From NCBI RefSeq assembly GCF_014898055.3, contig NW_023600993.1:12502714-12566713 (forward strand): a stretch of DNA of 64,000 nucleotides. Reading direction: 5' to 3'. Shown here piece by piece: positions 28,701-40,700 of this stretch. Made by a program: the position numbers and the translations under genes. How positions within the stretch are numbered: position 1 is the first letter of the stretch; each line of letters opens with the position of its first letter. The notes below the pieces were generated by a model. It was not told the origin of the DNA, did not search any database, and was given only the letters and a program-made list of their open reading frames with translations. This stretch comes from Talpa occidentalis. Lineage: Eukaryota; Chordata; Mammalia; Eulipotyphla; Talpidae.

Positions 28701-31700
28701 CGCTGGTGGCCAGAGATTGAACTGGTGCTGCAGAGGTTGCGGGTAGATTCACAGCCCAGTGCTCAACTGCTGCACCACCAGGGGAGGCCCAAAGATTTAT
28801 TTTTATTTATTTGTGCATACAAGAACTGGAATGTAGGCCAGAGGTGCAGGGGGTGAGAGGATTCACCACAGAGTGGGGAGAACAGGTGGATCTACTGAAA
28901 TACACTGCTGAGGGGAGCAGCAGGTGAGACAGGAGAGATCTGCTGCGCCATGTGGGTCACCTCCCTGGTCAGGATTGAACTCTTGTCACAGTGGCTGGCC
29001 ATAGTTTGAGAGTACTGAGACTTTAACCCCTGTGTCACTAGGGAGGCCTTAAAATTTATTTTTGAAATAGCCTAGTATTCCTTTAAAAATATTATTAGGC
29101 CTTTAAGGAAACAAGTGTCAAATCTGTTCCCCTCCAAAATCCAAGGAGGAATTCATCAAATCAATGTAAGTAGTTTAAACCCATTATCAATACATTTTTA
29201 GTAATCTAAAGAGGTTTAGGGGATTTGTTGAGGACTGAAAGCTTTAAATGTACATTAAAAAGGCACTTGAATCGTAAGTATAAAGTAGGGGTTCTTCATG
29301 ATATTCATGCCTTCCCTTGGGTGTGATGTGTATAAATTTTGCTTCTTAGCTGAGAGGGCAATTTAGAATGACCGAATTACAGATGACCCTACTGCTGCTA
29401 TAGCTTTCAGGATGGGTGACTGGCATCACTAAAGGTTTTTCAGGCTTCTCTAAAGTTAAAGAGGTAAGAAAATGGACTCCTTTCTCTAAGTCTGTAAGAC
29501 ACTGACTTTATCATATCTACAAAAGGTGCTGGATCTTAAGTGATTAAAGCTCTGAAAACCACATTTTAAGCTTAAATGTTTTTACTAATCCTAAATGGTT
29601 CAATTTTGTTTAGTTTTTATTTCTTCCTATCATAAAAATATGGCCTAAAACAAACATTCAAAGAATGAATTGACAAACACAAAAGCAATCAGTGAACACA
29701 TCTTGGAAAATGTAAAATGATGATTACACATTACAAAGTAGTGGTGATGAAAATCTTGGTTGCATGTGTTTCTTTTTTTTCCCCACAGAATTATACAATA
29801 GAAAGTACATTTATTTTGGCCCTAGAATTTTCACATTATTTCTAAAATTCAAATGGTCTCTCTTGAAAGCCATTGTGACCAAAAGCTAAAAAGCAACTAT
29901 TCTTATGTACAACACACTGATTCGGTCAAAACACATTCGGTCTTTGGTTAGTGTTTTAATTCTTCCAATACTGTTAAAAATTTCCAACAAGAACAGCTGA
30001 AAGAAATTTCACAGTGAACTCCACCCACACATACCACCAGGGACCTACAGTTAATATTTTACTTTCTATGCTTTTTCACATATCAATCTCTTCATCACAC
30101 TTTCTAATTATTTTATGCGTCTCAAAGCTATTACCTCCAAATACTGCGGTAAGCATATCATGAACTAGGGCTCATCATCTACTTGACTTTTTACCTTCTA
30201 AGGGAAAACTTACAAGCACTGAAGTGACTAAATCTCAAAATATATATCACTTCCCGAATTTTGACAAATATTTATTTACATAACACAGAGTTTATCAAAA
30301 TGCAGAACACCATCATTCAAGAAAGATCCCCGGAATCCTATTTTCCTCAGTCCTTACTCTCAGAGGCAACTATTCTATAGAATCTTCTTTTTTTTTTTTT
30401 TTAAGATTTATCTATTTATTTATACAAGCACTGGGCACAGTCAGAGGCGCAGGAGGGTGAGAGAATTCACCAGAGCCAGAGGGGAGAGTAGAACAGGCAG
30501 AGTGACGAAGTACACTGCTGAGGGGAGCAGCGGGCGGCAGGGGAGGTCTGCGTGCCAAGTGGGACCCTCGCCCGGCAGCTGGGGATCGAACCAGCGCTGC
30601 AGAGGCTGCGGGCAGCCTCGCAACCCAGTGCTCAACCACTGCACCACCGGGGAGGCCCATATAGAATCTTATATAAATGTAGATAGTGTGTACATACTTG
30701 TATAAGGCTTTCACTGAGCACCCGTGTAAGGTTCATGTGTGTTGTATCAGTAGTTTATTCCTTTATATTGCTGACTAGTATTTGTTACTGACAATATTTT
30801 AAACAGTGAACTGCTAAATACAACAAGTATAGATTCTGATTATTTCGTACCTTCATATTGACATCGGCCCCATTGCCAACTAGAAGCTCTAAACACAAAG
30901 CTCCATGTGTAGATGCAGCAGCAAAGTGTAAAGGAGTAAATCCTTTTTCATTCTTCTGATTTACATTAGCACCACAGTCTATAAGTTCATTCACTACAAC
31001 ATCCTGTCCATTGTAGCAGGCTACATGCAGAGGCGTATTTCCATAGGCATTTGGTTCATTCATCTATTGGGAGAAAAATATAAACATTAAAGTAGTTTCC
31101 TTGTGAGTTGTTTTAGCAATGTCGTGGCTGCAATCAAATTAAAATGAGGGGGGAAAAGGGAAAAATACACTAAGGCTTAAGTTCATCGTTCAAAATAATA
31201 ATAATTAGCAATAAACATTTTGGTGTTAAACTTTGTACATTCAGGGTATATAATTCACACATACAATGTCTACTTCATAGCAAAACTGAATTATTCTAAG
31301 AGTCATTGCAGGAAAAGGAAAGCTAAAATAATGTAATTTAAAAAGCCTATTAGGTAAGGACAATTCTAGAATTCACTCTAAAAATCGTGAAACATGAACA
31401 TAAAGGGAAAACTCTGAGGTATATTCAACAACATACATATTTTCAAGCCTTTTTACTTTGTAGTGCCAAAAGATTAAAGTTAGTGATGAAACAAGAGATT
31501 AGGAATTTAAAAAAGTTGAGTGCCACCATTTCATATTTATTTATTGGTATTTTAGGTATTTTTAGCCTTACATGTTGACATTTTACCAAAATGAATATGC
31601 TCAAAAGAATGCATTCAAAATGGGAGACAATTCTTATGCAACTCATGTTTCTTTTTCCTTTTGCTTCTAATAAATGAGTGTGTTTTAACATTCACATGAC

Positions 31701-34700
31701 TTTTATGTAGTAAGGAATTTGACATTGGCCCAAGGATTTTGGGAGGTAATCTATGGCATATCTCATAGTAATGTCCTTGTTAAGGGTGGGAACTGGGTGC
31801 AATGCACTTGAGGACTGGCCCCCACAAAGAGTTTTAGGGTAGGCGCTTTGGATCACTCAGTGGACTTGGAGACTGAAATCAACTATGTGGGCAGTCAATC
31901 ATTCACGCCTATATAACAGAACTCAAAAAAAAAAACCTGAAAATGAAGCTCAAGTGAACTTTTCTGATTGGCAATACTATGTGCATTTTGTCATACACAG
32001 TTGTTGGAGGAGTCTTAAATCCATGGGCTGAGGACAATGGAAGCTTTGTTTTTAGAGTACTCCTATACTCTGTCCTATGTATGTCCCTTCCTTTGGCTGA
32101 TCTTAATTTGTATCTTGTATATATAATAAGTCATTACTATGAATACAAGAGCTTTCAGTGAGTTTTTGAAGTCCTTATAATGAGTTATCAAATCTAAAGG
32201 TGGTTTTGGGGAAGTCTTGTGTGGACCTTGTAAAACCACAATTTTATTGAACATGCTCTGTTCTGAGTTCCTGGTAACAGAAATTTAAGGAAGCGAAAAA
32301 GTAATTATTTAACTTTATTTAAAGTATCTAGATCTCATCACCCAAAACTAGGAGATACAGGATGGATACCCTCTCAGACCTTCCAGAACTTTGAAATTAA
32401 GTTTGTTTTAAGCCACTTATTTTGTGGTAATTTGTTATGGCAGCTCTAGGTAACTAATAAATTATACAGCAGGATGCCACACTTCCAGATATGGCTCTAA
32501 GTCTGACCATTACTTTTGAAGAACACTTTGACGCAAGTTTACAAATGTTAAATTATTGTCAAAGAAGTTTTTAAAATTGCACCAGAATGGACTTGAAACC
32601 ATGATCAAAAACAAAGTTGTCTTATTTACATCAGTGGTCTTTTAAAATATTATTGTTATATCGTTGAAACAGAGCTATAAAGAACGACTGAGTTGCAGTA
32701 ACATTGCATTCTGCAAGAATCCTACCTAACGTGTGTTTGGATTTTGCCACTTCTCATGTTCCCCACACTTTCAAATAACTACTTGCTTGCTTTTGGCAAA
32801 GTGCTTCATATGGTCTTACATTATGAGACTGCCGAGTTCTACAGTTCTGGTAGGCATTCCTCATCCACCAGACTATCACCTACTTTTTTGTTTGATTTTG
32901 GCTGCTGATCTAAACTGCCTCCCTTTAGTAGAGCCTTACCCTTTCCCCTTCTAATTTTCTGCTTTTAACCTGTGTTTTGATGCATCAGCTGAATATGTCA
33001 GAATTGGACCTAAAATACGAGCAAATATATTAAGCATGGGAATAAAGTACATGTGCTTTAAAAGTACAGCCTGTGAAGGATACAGAAATTCTTAGCTATC
33101 TAATTTAGAAATCAAACACACTAAGATACATCAGCAACTCTTCCTAAGCAAAAAGACTCAGGTAGTAGGGGACAATTACTTGATGAGAAAGAAGATTCTA
33201 GTTTTTCTGCCTAGCACTTGTCAATATCCTATAATGCAAACTGCTAGAGTTTTAAAAAGAACTGTGCAAATAAGATTCTCAAGAATGGAGCCACTTAGAT
33301 AAAATAATGCACGTGTCTCATTTGCTAGTCTCCACAGCTGAAGTGGAGCTACAGGACATGGAATGTGATGGAGAAGACAAACTTCTGTTGGTCATTCATT
33401 TTTGAGTGTTTTTTAATGCTTAACATACTTAGACTAAGTATATGTGTTGACCAGATGTTGGTGCACTATATATTATATAAAGGACTACAAAATAGCTAGT
33501 TAAAAGACAAAAACATTATATTGAAATCTTTTAAATTTGAAATAACTTCTGTCAGCAATGAAACTGCAAATACATAAAATACTCCATCCTTTTATACTAT
33601 CTGATCTATATACGTACATCAACTCCAAGATCTAGAAGGTACTTGACTACACTGATCATTCCACTAGAAGCTGCTGCATGAAGAGGCGTGTAAGACTTCT
33701 TATCCTTGCATGTCACTTCAGCTCCGTGCGTCACAAGTAATTTCACTACTTCAGTGTGACCTGAAAACATGTTCATGAACAATGAAGAGATGAGCATATT
33801 TTAAGTATGAAATATAACTATCTTTAAATTCTTCAAAAAAAGGTAAAAATGTAAATTAACTAGATAGTGTATAGTAAGTCATCATTAAATCACATTATAA
33901 CTGGAAAGAAGACAGAAGATGGAATTAGATACCTAATTCAGAAATCAAATACATTAAGATACATCAGCAACCCTTCCTAACCTAACAGACTTAAGTAGTA
34001 GGGGATAATTACTTGGTGGGCAAGTATTAATTTTTGAAGCTATTTTTCTAATGATAAAATACAAAAACATAAGAAAACAAATGAACTCATATCAGTTATT
34101 AGCAATACCAAGGTCCAGGAAAATCCTTTGCATATAATTGAAATAGTTAAAAGTAGTAAAATTCACCTTCAATTTTAAGTCCCATCTTTAGATATAAAGG
34201 AAGATTGAAAATGAAGGTTACTGAAAGTTAACAGTTTCCTTGCCAGATGTCCTTTTTTGAAAACCAAAAGCTGAAAATATTTGGCTTTGGGGTTTCTCTC
34301 ACACCAAATGTTTGTGCCTCTAATTTTGTCATGGGCAATTTGCTTCAGTTAATTGAAGGTAAAATATCCAGAAGTCTCTTGTAGAGCTCTACAATGCTCT
34401 AGTCACAAAGCTATATAGGTTTGGGGTGGTCAATTTTCCCATGAGCTATATTAGGTTTATAAAGCAATTCTGCAGATCCTTAGGACTTTTCAAGAAAACA
34501 CACATCTTGTCATACAACCTAAGCCTGTTACAAAAATTAAACATGGCTATACCTATTTAACTTGACGCTTGGTCCAAGTAACAGACTTCTTAACACATCG
34601 TCATAACTTCTACTTAGTATTTCCAAAAAAAAAAAAAAAAAAAATGAATGGGCTCTGAGGACAGACTTTTAATAAACACAAATCCTAAATAATGTACCTC

Positions 34701-37700
34701 AGATTTGTGTCTAAACATATCTCTCCCTTTGAAAATAAATAATTAATTATAGTTCTTAGACCAGGACCCAAGCACTCCTGTCCTGGCAAACCTCCAATAC
34801 TAAGCTGATTCCATTTGGGAAACAAACTGAGATATGGTCTAACTTCTCAGTATGCCAAAAGAGAACTATTATGCAAAACGGAAGAACTAAAATGTATGGC
34901 TTTTCTTGAAAACAGGATGTCAAAAACTAAAAAGTACCTACCCATATATGCAGCCCAATGGATTGCACGTCTATCCTTCTTGTCAAAAGCATTAATATTG
35001 GCACCTCTAGACAAGAGTAGTTTGACCATCTGGAATAAAAACAAATACATTTCCATCAAAATTCAGAAGCAGAACTGCTCATGAACATGCTTTTTGATGA
35101 CTACTTATCTTAATCTCTCTGGTACTGAATTTCTTTATTTGTAGAAAGGACCTAGAAGAAATTCTGAAGACTCTAACATAATTTAATGAGTAATATGACA
35201 AAATATAAAAAAGAGGTCACTGTTATTGAAGTCAGGCACTACTCTCTCTCAAGGATGCCCCTTTATGTCATGGTTTTTTACAAGCAACTATGCACAAATT
35301 TGGATGGTCTAAATGTGCAATATTTAACAACAGATTATTAAAACTGGACTTTTATTAAGAAACAAAAGTGTTATTTAAAATGTAAAGTGTAATCTCATTG
35401 CGAAAGTGTTTTAAATTTAATTCAAACACAAATATAGTATCCACAATGTGATTAGACCTGAAGGTCACTTCATGGTCTGCTTACCTTGTAATGTGCCAAG
35501 AATAATATTTCTATTATGCCTAACCATAATGTTTACAATAGTTCCCCCACTGGAAAGGACATTCCAGATTTCAAAAAGGGACATATCTTGTGACCTTAAC
35601 TGTAGTGCAGGCAAGGATTCTTTATCTTTATGCTGCAAAAGCAGAGAAGAACAGTGAAAACAACACTGCAGCCATAAGCTCTCAGCCAGACTCTTGGGAA
35701 AGTCAATTTATCTGAGTTTCTGTGCCTGCAACAAAAATAAAGGACTGGACAAACTGGTCTCAAAAGCTCTTCTAATTCTGTGTTTCATTCTTTACTAAGT
35801 CTTCTATGTACTTAATAAACCTCACTCTCTGCTAATGACAACAACTAACATAGGCAATACTTGTTGTATATAATAACTAAATATTATTAACTTTTTGAAA
35901 CTGCTTTCTTTTGATGGTCTGTCACCTAAGAATTCTTAACTAAATGCTGATAATAAATTATAAGAAAATGTTTTTTCTAAACTCCACCTTCCTGTGTTAC
36001 TATCTATCTAGGAGGGTAATGAAATTGCTCTATCTTCCTAGATTTATTTTTCCACAATGACAGAACACACTTTTTACAGTGTTAGAGTTGGTTTTTTACA
36101 CTGTGTTAAGAGTTGGCAGTGTCTTCTAAACGGACTACGAAATTCAAGCACAAGGGCTGTATCTACTTAATAAATTTCTAAATTTCACAAAATTATCATG
36201 GAAAGAAATGCAAGTTTGCTAAAGGCAAAAGTAAGCAAAAATTAGCAATATCACTATTTATATGTGCTTTATCATGAACTGATGAATGGCTAAAAAAGCA
36301 AGTTCACTAATAAGTGACAGGTGGAAAGATTCAGGGAAACAGAATCATTGTCTAATTAATATTACCTACCTCACCGTGTCCACTGAAAGCTGCATGATGT
36401 AAGGCAGTTCTCCCTGCTCGATCAGACACGTTTACATTACTCAGAACAGGTACCAAAGCTTCAGCACACTTTACAGCTTTATTGGCAGCAGCTATGTGTA
36501 AAGGGGTTTGCCAATTTTTGTCTCGAGCATTAACATCGGCAGAATGCTTCAAAAGTACCTGTACTGCCTCCTATAACATGGTATAAAAATTATAAAAGAC
36601 AGTTTTAGAAATTTTATATACATGAAGGAAATAAAATCAGTTCTAGTAGAACATACTCTAAACAAATAGGATTTTACCCAAGAAAACCAAATATTCTGAA
36701 CTAAAGGCAGTACTCAGTCATATAAGATCTATCAAGATAGAACATTCCCTTTTTCTAGCTTTCAATTAAAGGTCTAACCATCTCAAATGTGCAGGAAAAA
36801 ATGCTGACAAATATTCTTCAAAAACATTCACTACTTCTCTTGTTTTTCTGGATGGCAAGATACAATTAATATATACTCTGAGAAGCCTGAAGGAATGGAT
36901 TTATCACTGTGCCATTAGATAATTATAAAATATAGTATTTCCTTACGTATCACACATGCTATTTTTCTGCACAATGAAAACCCCCCTATGATACAGTTTA
37001 TTTTATTAATAGAGCAAGAAAGAGAGGGACACAGAGACATATACACATACACAAAGCTTTGCTGTGATGCTACCTGGCAGGAAGGCAATGTAGCACAATT
37101 TACTGTTCGAAGGATCTGTCTCCCAGAAGCACCAAGAAAACTTCACAATACATCTATAAATTGGACTCATGGCAATATTCTAAAGAATGCAGTATGCCAT
37201 CAACAAACATTAAGCACTGAATCAAAACTAAATGTAGCTATAATGTTCTCATTACAGTGATAATCTTATCTTTGGTAGATAAACAACAAACTATACATAA
37301 CAATGAAAAAAATAAGAATCATATCAGTTCTGTTATTTTCAAGGTCTGATAATTCAACTCCAGTAAAACTGACCCTCAGTTTTTTTACTCTAAAAAGAGG
37401 GAGAATACTTCCTGTTTACCACTCTTCTTAAATCTGCAAGAAAGCTGAAAATTAAATGTGTAAGTATAAAATAACCATAGGTGTGCAAAGCAGCCTGGAA
37501 CATGAAATAAAACACTAACAGTGATTCACTATTAGTGAAAATAGGTTTTTAAGCTTCTGAAATAAAAAGTAATCAGAACCCTCTGAAATAGGGGAAACAA
37601 CACAAGTATTTAACGGATCTGACAAAAGACTGGAGAGATGCCCAGAAATCTATTAACCTGCTAAGAAAGTTGGCCAGCTAATCATAGATATACAAATATC

Positions 37701-40700
37701 TACTCTAATATCCTGCAATTCCACTCCAGTTATTTACCCAAAAGATACTTTTAAAAAGCCCAGCCAAGAATGCTCATATTAACTTTATGTATACGACCCC
37801 AAAACCTGAAATCCAAATGTCCATCAACAGAAAAACTGATAAATTATTGAATATCCATAAGATGGACTACTACTCAGCAATAAAAAGGAGTGCTCCAGTA
37901 ACGCACAGAATGACACGGACAATTCTCAAAAATGTTACACTGAATAAACAAAGCCAAGACACAAGACTTGATTCCATTTTTATAAAGTTCTAGAAAAGGT
38001 AAAATTACTTGATGGTGAGAGATCAGAATAGTGGTTGTTTCTGGGGACAGAAAAGGTTACCTGAGAGACCATGATTAGGAAAAGTCGCATAGTGTATACG
38101 TTTGTCAAAACTCAATACACAAAGGAGTATTATACCTTTGCCAAATTTCAAATCTGTGAATTTTGTTTTAAATGATTTACAAAAAGGAATATGGGGAGAA
38201 ACATATAGAGGAATATGGACCCAAATTATGGAAAACAAGGTACACACTATCAGGATTTTCCATCCTTATCCTCAAGAAGGGTGTATTGTAACTTGTGGAA
38301 TAAAAAAAAATATAATGCCACACCAGGATTTGTCAGTAGGTATGTTAATGGCTGCACTAGAAAATAATTAAAAACAAAATGAAGAATTTATAATAGGATA
38401 AACTGGGCATATGCAGTTATAGATGACAGGCTTGCCTTATCTATTCCCAGTCTGGAATTCACAATGTATACATTAAAACTTCTGAAAAGTCTCGGGAATA
38501 TTTATGACATTAGCAATGTTAAAAAATTCAAACCAAAGTAAGTATAAATCCAAATTATGGTAGGTAAGACAGTCTTACCTAAATTTTCTAACAGTTATAT
38601 TAATTATGAGTTATAATATCACAGTCCAGAAATTTTTAGGCTGAAGGATAGGCTTCAGAAACTTGCCTGGATCATTGCTTTTTAACTTATATATTCTTAA
38701 ATTCAGGCTAAGGATGTAGTTTTTGTTTTCTTTTTTTAATGAGCAGTCATCAAGTCTTTGCATGGAACCTGCAATCTTCCTTATAAGTATTACTTTTTAA
38801 AAGAATATTTGGTCTGCTTTACAATCTCTGCAAATATATAATGTGAGTGCAAAGAAAGTATTCTTTTTATTTAATTTGGCAAAACTCCACTAGTTTTAAA
38901 AAATATATTCCCAAGAGTCATAACAGTAAGTGTATAGTAGAACTAACTTATTAATAAAGTTTCAAAGATGATAATGTTTACCTTCCTTAACTGCTTTTAC
39001 TTTAAAAAACCAAAACTTCTTTACAGAGAGCTAAGCACAAATTTAGTAACATTACCAGAGAATTTGAGTTCATCCACTGGCTGCATGTAGGGTGAGGGAT
39101 GTAGAGGAGAACAGCCTCTACGTTCTGCAGGACACTGGAGAGCAAGTACCTCTCTGCTATTGGGACAACGAGGCAAGCTCAATTCCTCCACTGAACAAAG
39201 TAGCATGGGCTTCGTTAATCATGAAGTCATAGACCAGAGTGGGAGCATGAAGAATGGGAAGCAAAGGGGGGGGCGGGTAGTCCAATTAACTATGGTGGAG
39301 GATTACTAATGCTTTGGTAGTAGGGATGGTGTGGTGACATATATCTGAATAACTGTGAATCTATACCCCTAAATTATATATATAAACTGATGTTACCTCA
39401 ATTTTTAAAAAGAATTTCGGTGTTCAAAATATTCATATTTATACCATTTTTCTTAACCCCCAGATATGTATAAGACTGAAGAGCTAGAATGTTGCAAGTG
39501 ACCCAGTTTCCCCAAATCCAGATTCTACAGTTTATTGTCTATAGTATATCAAGAAACTACATCTGAGTTTAGAAGCGTGCTTGCAATACCTATTATTCCC
39601 TCGCTCCTCCTTTTCTTTTTAAGATTTATTTATTTACATAAGAACTGGGATACAGGCCAGAGGCGCAGGAGAGTGAGAGGATTCATCAGAGACAGAGCAG
39701 GGAGCAGAACAGGCGAGACAGGAGAGGTCTGCTGCGCCATGTGGGATTCTTGCTGGCCGGCCGGGAATCGAACCCACACTGCAGAGGCTGCGGACAGCTT
39801 CACAGAGCTGCACCCAAACTGCTGCGCCACCAGGGAGGCCCCTCTCCTCCTTTCAAGTCTGAGGCTCTAGTTAACAGATTGTCTCTGTCACAAGGCAGGG
39901 TACCCAGTTATTTTTTGCCTTTATTTCTCTTCACCTGTATACTTTTTTTTTTTTTTTACTTTTTCCTATATTTTTAAATTTTTTTTAAAAAAGATTTTAT
40001 TTTATTTATTTATACAAGCACTGGGTACAGTCAGAAGCACGGGAGGGTGAGAGAATTCACAAGAGCCAGAGCGGGGAACAGAACAGGTAGACCGATGATA
40101 TACACTGCTGAGGGGAGCAGCAGGCGGCAGGAGAGGTCTGCACGCCATGTGGGACCCTCGCCAGGTGGCCGGGGATAGAACCGGCGCTGCAGAATCTGCG
40201 GGCAGCTTCGCAACCCCACGCTCAACTGCTGCGCCACCGGGGAGGCCCTATTTTTAAATTTTTTTTTGAACAATATTTGCTTCCCCTCCACCCGCTCAGA
40301 TTGAGTCCCCATAGAATTTCCTTCCCCAAGGCACACGTGCACCATCACCACAGTCCCCTGTGTTCCTCCCTCCCTCCTTTTGATCCCTCTCCCTCCTCCT
40401 CCCCTACAAGATGTCTCTGCTTTATAATTGTCTCTTTTTGCTTTGCTGTGTTTTGTACTGTTGTTATTCTTTTTATTGAACTGGACAGTCCGAAATGTAG
40501 TTCACAATGAGGAATGCAAAGAATTAAGAGACAAGAGATCCCCAAGTTTCTCTTGAGGAAATATTCTGAAACACTAGTTAAAGAAGAGCTAACCCTCCAG
40601 TTCATGATGAAAAGTAGCAGCAGCTTATACTTTCTGGTCTCTCACAATTTGAGTAAGTGAAGAAACACTGAATTAGCATTAACTTATATAGTCATACTTT

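Larger units (their letters stand above)
26196..30850. other. intron between window exons 6 and 7
   Basis: Contains an old LINE-1 piece, three head-to-tail SINEs and one more SINE. The stretches 26196-27015 and 29061-30375 show nothing that I can name. The 234-codon ORF at 28152-28856 is SINE sequence read through. Confidence 0.7.
31064..33617. other. intron between window exons 5 and 6
   Basis: Contains a probable LTR (31706-32225), an MLT1-like end (32330-32465) and the left copy of an 86-bp direct repeat (33100-33185). The stretch 32470-33099 shows no clear feature. Confidence 0.65.

Noticed and set aside
28152..28856. 234-codon plus-strand ORF
   Set aside because: It runs through SINEs in reverse orientation; the protein is SINE sequence ([14 protein letters not shown]) that recurs at 12131, 14947 and 50046.
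34625..34644. Processed pseudogene marked by a poly(A) run
   Set aside because: No exon-like sequence precedes the A-run on either strand, and no target duplication was seen.
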